A stretch of 5,172 nucleotides of DNA from Bacteroidota bacterium. Its GTDB lineage: Bacteria; Bacteroidota; Bacteroidia; Bacteroidales; Prolixibacteraceae. Below the pieces are notes generated by a model. That model was not told the DNA's origin. It did no database searches and was given only the letters and a program-made list of their open reading frames with translations. Shown here piece after piece: positions 1 to 5,172 of the stretch. The stretch is taken from the NCBI GenBank assembly GCA_023488865.1, contig JAMDDG010000166.1, forward strand, positions 1 to 5,172, written 5' to 3'. Each line of letters starts with the position of its first letter. Positions within the stretch are counted from its first letter, which is position 1. The translations under genes and the position numbers were made by a program.

Positions 1-704
1 AATACGCCTCCCTTCACCAATTCCTGGTGGTTCAGCCACGGATCAACGACTTTCTTCCCGTTGAATTCAGCCGAAAGGACGTACCTGTTTTGGTCGCTGT
101 TGTGGATGGTTTTGATCGTTAACGACTTACCAGGATAATATTTTGGGTTCAGCTTGATGGTGATTTTATCGAAGAGCGGGCTGCCTAACTGGTATTGCGG
201 ATTTTCTTCGGTTCCTCCATTCATCTGGAACAATCCGATTTTGTACAAAACGGCCAGCGCGCCCATCAAGCCCTGATCTTCATCTCCGTTGTAACCTCTT
301 GAAGGCGAAAGTCCGCTGAAGGCGGCGTTAACCACCTCCCTCGACCAATATTGGGTGAGATGGGGTTGCCCCAGGATACTGAAAACAAAAGCGGTCTGGA
401 TAGAGGGCTCATTCCCGTAATTGATCGGGATCTTGCTGTATTCGGGATGAAGTTCCTGCGCATGTGAAGTGCCGGAAGTGAATCCCAGTTTTTTTGCCTC
501 CTGGAAAGAGCGCTCTAATTTTTGGATGGCAGCCTCGTTGCCCCCCATCAGTTTGGCCAGTCCGGGCAGGTCCTGCGGAACAAACCAGGTTGCCTGGGCG
601 CTGTTCGATTCGATAAAGCCGCGTGAACCAGCAGGATCAAAAGGAGAGAACCATTTCCCATTCACATCTTTGGGACGGATCCATCCCGATTCGGGATCGA
701 ACAG
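1..704 (-). pseudogene. GH92 alpha-mannosidase, C-terminal part, displaced frame, cut by window edge
   Basis: After the 34-bp insertion, GH92 coding continues in another frame (codons at 3k to 3k+2) and stays open from 704 to the left edge, about 234 codons. It begins LFDPESGWIRPKD and holds the family's catalytic-domain signatures. These include GFIESNSAQATWFVPQDLPG, whose Glu (codon 609-611) matches the position of the catalytic acid in the related HVEGNAWQYTW motif. They also include GNEPSIQTAF, and YNGDEDQG (GDEDQG at 270-287), whose aspartates match the general-base motif. The tail (NGKKVVDPWLNHQELVKGG) is the C-terminal beta region, so probably only a few tens of residues lie outside the window. 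There is no stop or further frameshift, and codon use looks like that of the upstream part. This fits a very recent lesion or a sequence artefact. Removing 34 bp (for example 701-734) fuses this frame to residues 1-517. Assignment of individual catalytic residues is by motif resemblance only. Confidence 0.85.
223..250. repeat. 28-bp inverted repeat, source copy in GH92 coding sequence
   Basis: This stretch encodes LYKIGLFQM of GH92, just after the GDEDQG motif, in the normal frame and with normal family sequence. It is therefore the source copy. Its reverse complement is found exactly at 707-734. The palindrome TTTTGTACAAAA occupies 239-250. The two copies flank a 456-bp segment (251-706). 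Confidence 0.88.
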
Positions 705-2286
705 GTTTTTGTACAAAATCGGATTGTTCCAGATACAGGTTTTTGTAGTTTTGGGAGCGTTGGAGGAAGTATTGGTAATCATCCGTATGACCGAGCGCCT
801 TGGCCATTTGGGCCAGGGTCCAGTCCTGGTAAGCATATTCGAGGGTCATTCCGGCCCCGTCTAAGTGAAAAGCGTTGCTGCGGACAGGGAAGGGATAAGG
901 TACGTAACCTTTTTCGATGTAATAATTTAACCCTCCGCCTACGGCAGTATTGTGTTCGTATCCGGCATGGGCCATAATCCCGCCCGGCATGTGGTTCTTT
1001 TTCAGCGCCTGGTATATTTCTTCAGGATTATCCTTGATGATCCCTTTCTGATAGGCGCTGACGATAAACGGGGTTGTAGAGGCGCCCGTCATCACAAATG
1101 AATAGTTGCCGCCGGATGGACCGCGCGGGATCATTCCGCCGTCGTGGTAATACTGCATCATCGAGCGGACAAACTCTTCGGAGATTTCGGGATAAACCAG
1201 GTCCCAGAGGGTGTTCAGGGTCCATTGCGCACCCCAGAAGGCATCGAAGTTGTATTGATTGAACAGCGGTTTCCCGGTAGGGTCGCAGGGGATTTGTTTT
1301 ACCTGAAACTGTTTTCCGGTGTTGTCGGGATAGGCGCCATTTGAATCGCTGATGGTCCTGCGGCCCAGGATGGCATGGTAAAGGTCTGTGTAGAAGCGTT
1401 GTTGCTGTTGCAGTGTCCCTCCGTCTACGGTTATCCGCGACAGCATTTCGTTCCACTGTTCGAATGATTCTTTCAGGGTCTTGTCGAAATCCCAGTGGGG
1501 TATTTCGTTTTTAAGGTTGATGCCGGCATTTTCTTCCGAAGTGTAGGAAATAGCCGCTTTCATCAACAATTCTCCCTTTGCAGGAAGGTCAAATGATATC
1601 AGGTAGTTCCCTGTTTTGGCATCTTTTTCGATGTTTTTGATATCCGCGCTGAACTCAACCTGGAAAAAGACGTTGAAATCTTTTGGGCGGCGGCGGGTGG
1701 GGGCGTCAATAAAACTTCCCCGGACCGATCGGGTACCGGTTTTTTGTAACTGGCCTTCTTTGATGATGCAGGGGCCCATCTCCCCGTTAATGTTAAACAA
1801 AATGGCAGGATTGCTTTTTTGGGGGAAATGGTACCGGTGAAATCCGACCCGTGAGGTGGCGGTCATCTCTGCTTTAACCGCGTATCTATCAAGGAAAACG
1901 GTATGATAGCCAGGTTTGACGATTTCTGTTTTGTGTGAGAACTTCGAAAAATAATCCGTGAAAACGGAAGATTTATTTTCGGCCGTTAGCGTTAAGGGCA
2001 TGACCGACAACCCGGAAAGCTGCCATTCATGGATATGGCTAAATCCCCTGATGGTATCCACTTCGTAATGGTATCCGCTGCCCCAGTCGCCATTGGTCCG
2101 GGTGTCGGGACTCAGATTGACCATCCCGAACGGGCGGCTGGCCGAGGAGAAAAAGATCCACCGGGAGTTTTCGCTGTCCAGCAGAGGATAGACTAAGTCG
2201 ACCGGTCTGCTGCTTTTTTGGGCAGACGATGAAAAAACTGAAATCATTAACAAAACAGATGCCAAAAACCACTTAAAATTTTTCAT
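637..2286 (-). CDS. GH92 alpha-mannosidase, N-terminal part of a frameshifted gene
   Basis: This is the 5' part of a glycoside hydrolase family 92 exo-alpha-mannosidase, a calcium-dependent family that removes mannose from N-glycans and mannans, usually in the periplasm or at the surface of Bacteroidota. The ATG at 2286 is followed by a Sec signal peptide (K3/K5, hydrophobic core, likely cut after A22 in SSSA-Q); no lipobox cysteine is present. The family signatures RPFGMVNLSPDT (from residue 51) and GFSHIHEWQLSG (81-92) mark the N-terminal beta-sandwich domain. FYTDLYHA, WTLNTLWDLVYPE and the DGGMIPRGPSGG stretch belong to the start of the (alpha/alpha)6 barrel. Family-like sequence ends at L517 (NYKNL). 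Residues 518-549 are out-of-frame sequence caused by the insertion at 701-747, ending at TGA 637-639. The usual family length is about 750 residues. The 549-residue product lacks the catalytic Glu and Asp motifs, so it should be inactive. The start lies 69 nt after the hsdR stop. Confidence 0.85.
   Translation of the reverse strand: MKNFKWFLASVLLMISVFSSSAQKSSRPVDLVYPLLDSENSRWIFFSSASRPFGMVNLSPDTRTNGDWGSGYHYEVDTIRGFSHIHEWQLSGLSVMPLTLTAENKSSVFTDYFSKFSHKTEIVKPGYHTVFLDRYAVKAEMTATSRVGFHRYHFPQKSNPAILFNINGEMGPCIIKEGQLQKTGTRSVRGSFIDAPTRRRPKDFNVFFQVEFSADIKNIEKDAKTGNYLISFDLPAKGELLMKAAISYTSEENAGINLKNEIPHWDFDKTLKESFEQWNEMLSRITVDGGTLQQQQRFYTDLYHAILGRRTISDSNGAYPDNTGKQFQVKQIPCDPTGKPLFNQYNFDAFWGAQWTLNTLWDLVYPEISEEFVRSMMQYYHDGGMIPRGPSGGNYSFVMTGASTTPFIVSAYQKGIIKDNPEEIYQALKKNHMPGGIMAHAGYEHNTAVGGGLNYYIEKGYVPYPFPVRSNAFHLDGAGMTLEYAYQDWTLAQMAKALGHTDDYQYFLQRSQNYKNLYLEQSDFVQKPVRSRIGMDPSQRCEWEMVLSF
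701..747 (-). repeat. 34-bp frame-disrupting insertion bounded by a 13-bp direct repeat
   Basis: The 13-mer acaggtttttgta occurs at 701-713 and again at 735-747, a 34-bp period. Read on the coding strand, TACAAAAACCTGT appears twice with 21 nt of extra sequence between the copies. Removing one period restores the expected GH92 protein RSQNYKNLFDPESGWIRP. Since 34 is not a multiple of 3, the insertion shifts the frame and truncates the protein. The segment between the repeats is not random: it is an inverted copy of 223-250. Confidence 0.9.
707..734. repeat. 28-bp inverted repeat, copy inside the insertion
   Basis: Positions 707-734 are the exact reverse complement of 223-250 (28 of 28 bases by eye). 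The copy starts with the 12-bp palindrome TTTTGTACAAAA (707-718). It lies inside the GH92 insertion and has no counterpart in the expected gene at this place, so it is the derived copy. Confidence 0.9.
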
Positions 2287-2355
2287 TTGTATATAATTTG
2301 TTTTTTATTTTCGAGGTAAAGAAAGGGCTGTCTATCCACATTACAAAAAGCCATA
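2287..2355. other. 69-nt spacer between hsdR and GH92
   Basis: This AT-rich spacer separates the hsdR stop (TAA at 2356-2358) from the GH92 ATG. The 30 nt just upstream of the ATG on the coding strand are A-rich with no Shine-Dalgarno sequence, as is usual for Bacteroidota. No strong hairpin with a T-tract is visible, and no pair matching the Bacteroidota -33 TTTG and -7 TAnnTTTG boxes at proper spacing could be found. A GH92 promoter may still lie here, since the two genes have unrelated roles. Confidence 0.4.
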
Positions 2356-4437
2356 TTAATTTTTTAAAAATCTGCCACCCGATATATCCCAGAATTTATT
2401 GAAAAAAGCACCCAATTTTTCGAGGACCGTATCACGTTTTTTTGTTCGTTCACCCGTTGGGGAAAAGCGGGATACCGGGGGCAATACTTTTGAAATTGCA
2501 GTACCTGTATTTTGCACAAAACCATCGCGAAAAGCGTTGGTAATGAATTTGTATGTCTCGTCTTTATCCAGGTTTTCTTCGTTAATAATGCGTTCTAATT
2601 CTTCCAATTTTTTTTCATCAACAAAAGAGCGCCAATCATCGTCGACATTGGTTGCAGGGGTTAAAGATTCAATAAATTGTTCGATCAGTTCTTTTTTGTT
2701 GCGAAGTTCGACACTGGAATCAATGGCTTTGCCGATACTGATTACTATCTCCTTGTCTTTTAAATGCCCCAGGTGATATTTGCGGATTAACGCCAAAATA
2801 TAGTCAATGTTGATTTCGACTTGCTTAATCAGCTCCATTTCGAACACGATATCATCGTTTATATTTTCGTTGTCGCCTTTGTTCTTGCCCCGGAAATCAT
2901 TGTAAAGGTTGATATACATACTGTGGTAATCCTGTACATCGCGTTCGGTCAGGAGTTCATGGCCTGCAAACTCGTCGAAAGAGGTAAGAATGTTTTTAAC
3001 CTTCAAAATGGCACCGTATAACTTGATAAAATCTTTCTGGGCCTGTTCGCCAATAATCGGAGCTCCAACTTGATATTTTTCCAGTAATTCGTTTACCAAA
3101 TCAGCATATCCGGTCACCTCTTTATCGCCGTTTTTATAACCGTTGTAATATTCATCATAGGTTTTCAGCAAAACAACACCCCCAGCTTCCTTGTCGCCAA
3201 AAAGCGAAATACTCTCATTGGTTGCTTTTTCCAAATTCCTGAAACAAATGATATTGCCAAATGTTTTGATGGAATTAAGGATACGGTTCGTGCGTGAAAA
3301 GGCTTGTAAAAGCCCGTGTAAACGCAGGTTTTTATCCACCCAAAGCGTGTTCAGGGTAGTTGCATCAAAGCCGGTTAAAAACATATTGACCACAATCAGC
3401 AAGTCAATTTCACGATCCTTTACCCTCTGTGATACATCTTTATAGTAGTTTTGAAACTTGTCGCCCGAAGTATCAAAATTGGTCTTGAATATCTTGTTGT
3501 AATCTTTTATGGCCGCGTCCAGAAAATCGCGGGAACTTTGGTCTAATTTACTGGTATCTTCAGGGTTTTCATCGTCAATAATTCCATCTTCGCCTTCATT
3601 GGCGCTAAAACTATAAATAGCAGCTATTTTCAGCTGTTTGTCGCTGGGCAAACCTGTCATTTGTTTTTGAAACTCCGTGTAATATATTTTTGCCACTTCG
3701 ATGGACGAAACCGCAAAAATGGAATTAAAACCTGCCAATCGTCTGTCTTTCAGCTGATAAAAACTGTTGCGTTTGGTTTTTTGGTCGAAATGCCCACGGA
3801 TATAGGTCACGATATTGCTGATTCGCTCGGGCGCTGCCAATGCTTTTTCCCTGTCGATGTTCCAAACTTTCTCATCCTTGATATCTACCCCGCGTTTTTT
3901 GATCTCGACATGCACAAGCGGTAAACCGTTGACCAGTATGGTAACATCATAGCGGTTTTCGCGCAAAAGGTCCGAACCTTGATTTTCGGGATTAACCGGA
4001 TTAACCTGATTGGGATTGACGCTGTACTGGTTAATTACCTGCAAGCGGTTGTTGTGGATATTCGCTTTGTCGATGAGATAGATATTTTTTACCGTGCCAT
4101 CGTCGCGAGACAGTAGTTGAATATGGTCTTCCTGGATGATGGTTGTCTTTTCCTCAATACCGTTGTTTTGATTGGCTATTTTGCTTTTGAAAAACTGGTC
4201 CCATTCCGTACCGGTAAACTGGTAACCGTTCAGGATTTCCAATTGCCGGCGCAGGTTGGCAATTAACCCCAGTTCTGTTGTAATGTGCAGATATTCGTAG
4301 GCTTGTGTTTGCAGCTGTCCGATAAATGCCTTTTCGAGATCTGCTTCCGACTGGTAATTCACTTCACGGGGAAAGAGCGGTTGGTATTCGGATACTACCG
4401 TACTTTCGGGGTTTTCTGCAATTAGGTGATAATGCAT
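2356..4437 (-). CDS. hsdR: Type I restriction enzyme subunit R (HsdR), in-frame deletion of first motor lobe
   Basis: This is the restriction subunit of a type I R-M system. The full-length enzyme (about 1,000 residues) pumps DNA by ATP hydrolysis and cuts it when blocked. Residues 1 to about 184 form the PD-(D/E)xK nuclease domain: D164 in NRYDVTILVNG, with E178 and K180 in VHVEIKK. The D-14-E-2-K spacing equals that of EcoR124I HsdR (D151, E165, K167). Normally a RecA lobe follows, with the Walker A motif (GSGKT type) and a DEAH-like box. Here KKRGV184 runs straight into DIKDEKVWNIDREKA, normally located after that lobe, so roughly 300-350 residues are missing without loss of frame. The second lobe is present: motif IV region NSIFAVSS, motif V VVNMFLTGFDA (349-359) and motif VI LLQAFSRTNRI (376-386). 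It is followed by the helical domain and the usual C-terminus (LPPVSRF...LEKLGAFFNKFW). The ATG at 4437 is preceded by an in-frame TAA (4450-4452). ATP-driven translocation should be impossible. It could be a decayed gene, a minimal variant, or a misassembly. Confidence 0.9.
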   Translation of the reverse strand: MHYHLIAENPESTVVSEYQPLFPREVNYQSEADLEKAFIGQLQTQAYEYLHITTELGLIANLRRQLEILNGYQFTGTEWDQFFKSKIANQNNGIEEKTTIIQEDHIQLLSRDDGTVKNIYLIDKANIHNNRLQVINQYSVNPNQVNPVNPENQGSDLLRENRYDVTILVNGLPLVHVEIKKRGVDIKDEKVWNIDREKALAAPERISNIVTYIRGHFDQKTKRNSFYQLKDRRLAGFNSIFAVSSIEVAKIYYTEFQKQMTGLPSDKQLKIAAIYSFSANEGEDGIIDDENPEDTSKLDQSSRDFLDAAIKDYNKIFKTNFDTSGDKFQNYYKDVSQRVKDREIDLLIVVNMFLTGFDATTLNTLWVDKNLRLHGLLQAFSRTNRILNSIKTFGNIICFRNLEKATNESISLFGDKEAGGVVLLKTYDEYYNGYKNGDKEVTGYADLVNELLEKYQVGAPIIGEQAQKDFIKLYGAILKVKNILTSFDEFAGHELLTERDVQDYHSMYINLYNDFRGKNKGDNENINDDIVFEMELIKQVEINIDYILALIRKYHLGHLKDKEIVISIGKAIDSSVELRNKKELIEQFIESLTPATNVDDDWRSFVDEKKLEELERIINEENLDKDETYKFITNAFRDGFVQNTGTAISKVLPPVSRFSPTGERTKKRDTVLEKLGAFFNKFWDISGGRFLKN
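3979..4020 (-). repeat. hsdR: Asn-Pro-rich repeat in HsdR nuclease domain, with 9-bp tandem repeat
   Basis: HsdR residues 140-153 read VNPNQVNPVNPENQ, between the VINQY strand and the NRYD motif of the nuclease domain. At the DNA level ggattaacc is perfectly tandem at 3989-3997 and 3998-4006, with degenerate copies around it. The 9-bp unit is three codons, so copy-number change would keep the frame. As remembered, relatives have a shorter loop at this place. Confidence 0.6.
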
Positions 4438-4440
4438 AGA

Positions 4441-4468
4441 GATTAATGGTTAATGGTTAATCATTAAC
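4441..4468. repeat. TTAATGG heptamer repeats and palindrome between fic and hsdR
   Basis: The fic-hsdR spacer is only 30 nt (4438-4467) and consists largely of heptamers: TTAATGG at 4443-4449 and 4450-4456, then TTAATCA at 4457-4463. GTTAATCATTAAC at 4456-4468 is a perfect 13-nt palindrome around c4462 that overlaps the fic stop codon. It supplies an in-frame TAA (4450-4452) ahead of the hsdR ATG. No Shine-Dalgarno sequence is seen. The short spacer supports co-transcription. Confidence 0.6.
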
Positions 4469-5172
4469 TACCTTTCAGAATAGAAATAATTTATCCATTG
4501 TGAAAAAGTGTCTTGTGCCGAACGGCAGGTGTCCATTAAATAATCCTGTACCCGTTCAAATTCTTTTAGCCCACGGTAATAAAATTGTTTGTGTGTTTCG
4601 TCTATTATAAAGGGCACGACATCGTTTTTTAAACATTCGCGAAACAGGATTAAACGCCCAACACGACCGTTCCCATCCTGAAACGGGTGAATTTTTTCGA
4701 AACGATAATGATATTCAACAACGATTTCAAAAGAGATGCTTTCTCTATTCAAATACCACTGGTTGAGCTGTTCTATTTCATTTTCCACATTTTCGGGCCT
4801 GGTGGTTTCGGCACCACCAACCTCGTTTGGTAATTTTTTCCAGTTACCTACAGCAAACCATGGTCTAAGCGCATCGGAAGTACCCAATTTCAATATCCGG
4901 TGAAACTCCTTGATAATTTCGGCAGATAAAGGTTGATGCAGCGTATCGAGCAAATAGTCGAAAGCGACAAAGTGATTGGTTGTTTCGATAATATCATCAA
5001 CGGGAACCGCTTCCTCGTCTTTGAAGCCAATGGTACGGGTTTCGAAAATAAAGCGGGTTTGCTCCTCGGTAAGGCGGCTGCCTTCAATACGGTTCGAATT
5101 GTAGGTTAGATTCACCTGCGTTTTGTGATACAATCCTCCATGAAACCTGCTTTGTTTTTCTTCTATTAATTT
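4468..5172 (-). CDS. Fic-domain protein (probable AMP transferase), 5' end outside window
   Basis: Fic proteins usually transfer AMP from ATP to a hydroxyl group of a target protein. The full active-site motif HPFQDGNGRVGR lies at 4654-4689. Its histidine is the catalytic base, and the D/GNGR part binds the ATP phosphates with Mg2+. The stretch NWKKLPNEVGGAETTRP is the flap region that docks the target. SNRIEG, near the N-terminal end of the visible sequence, matches the inhibitory (S/T)xxxE(G/N) motif whose Glu blocks productive ATP binding, here placed before the Fic core (class II layout). The frame stays open to the right edge (KLIEEKQSRFHGG precedes LYHKTQ), so the true start lies beyond 5172. 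The TTG at 5131-5133 is only an internal Leu codon. The stop is TAG at 4468-4470. Fic genes of this kind are often placed among the hsd genes of Bacteroidota type I R-M operons. The close spacing to hsdR fits that, but the target is unknown. Confidence 0.88.
   Translation of the reverse strand, partial: KLIEEKQSRFHGGLYHKTQVNLTYNSNRIEGSRLTEEQTRFIFETRTIGFKDEEAVPVDDIIETTNHFVAFDYLLDTLHQPLSAEIIKEFHRILKLGTSDALRPWFAVGNWKKLPNEVGGAETTRPENVENEIEQLNQWYLNRESISFEIVVEYHYRFEKIHPFQDGNGRVGRLILFRECLKNDVVPFIIDETHKQFYYRGLKEFERVQDYLMDTCRSAQDTFSQWINYFYSER

Noticed and set aside
251..706. An invertible (phase-variable) segment flanked by the 28-bp inverted repeats.
   Set aside because: The enclosed sequence is in the correct coding orientation now. 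Flipping it would place antisense DNA in the GH92 gene and would not repair the frameshift. One repeat copy is an extra insertion, not a conserved site, and no recombinase gene is nearby.
637..747. Programmed ribosomal frameshifting in the GH92 gene.
   Set aside because: The two frames are separated by 34 bp of duplicated and inverted-copy sequence that does not resemble the family. A slippage site would not explain the repeats.
469..864. A 131-codon plus-strand open frame opposite GH92, and similar open frames at 1028-1456, 2399-2776, 3191-3445 and 3661-3924.
   Set aside because: All lie on top of strongly supported GH92 or hsdR coding sequence in other frames. Their predicted proteins show no recognisable domain.
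2287..2355. A Bacteroidota-type promoter (TTTG and TAnnTTTG boxes) or a terminator in the hsdR-GH92 spacer.
   Set aside because: A TTTTTG is present, but no good -7 box occurs at the normal distance. The AT-rich end of hsdR lacks a G/C stem, so neither can be supported from sequence alone.
5131..5139. TTG at 5131-5133 as the fic start, with GGAGG just upstream.
   Set aside because: GGAGG ends only one base before the TTG, too close for a ribosome binding site. The frame is open to the window edge, and the Fic N-terminal helix should extend upstream of LYHKTQ.

Overview
The window looks like a chromosomal piece from a member of the Bacteroidota (Bacteroidales-like). The reasons are a secreted glycoside hydrolase family 92 (GH92) mannosidase of the type abundant in that phylum, A/T-rich start regions without clear Shine-Dalgarno sequences, and an HsdR and Fic protein whose sequences resemble Bacteroidota type I restriction operons. 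This placement comes from remembered family features, not from a search. All recognisable genes lie on the minus strand, so the reading order runs from high to low coordinates.

Layout in transcription order: (1) a Fic-domain protein, cut by the right edge of the window, ends at 4468. (2) After a 30-nt AT-rich spacer built of TTAATGG-like heptamers, hsdR runs from 4437 to 2356. It is the restriction subunit of a type I restriction-modification system, but has an in-frame internal deletion. The nuclease domain (D164, E178, K180) is joined at about residue 184/185 directly to the second RecA lobe of the motor, and the Walker A and DEAH-box lobe is absent. (3) After a 69-nt spacer, a GH92 alpha-mannosidase gene starts at 2286 and runs off the left edge. 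It is disrupted at 701-747 by a 34-bp insertion that shifts the frame and gives a stop at 637-639. The remaining C-terminal part, with both catalytic motifs, is still open in the other frame down to position 1.

The two lesions are the main observations. The GH92 insertion carries a distinct signature: a 13-bp direct repeat (701-713 and 735-747) brackets a 28-nt exact inverted copy (707-734) of a stretch of the same gene 457 bp away (223-250). The copy has a 7-nt microhomology at one junction. This looks like a templated insertion by strand or template switching, or an amplification or assembly chimera. The hsdR lesion removes roughly one RecA-like domain and keeps the frame.

Functionally, fic and hsdR probably belong to one type I R-M operon whose hsdM and hsdS would lie beyond the right edge. 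As read, the HsdR should be unable to hydrolyse ATP or translocate DNA, so restriction should be lost even if modification persists. The GH92 gene belongs to a different function (periplasmic mannoside degradation) and has visibly higher G+C than the R-M genes. No RNA gene, CRISPR array, insertion sequence or convincing terminator was seen. I do not see a clearly new biological system here. The unusual content is the pair of structural lesions.
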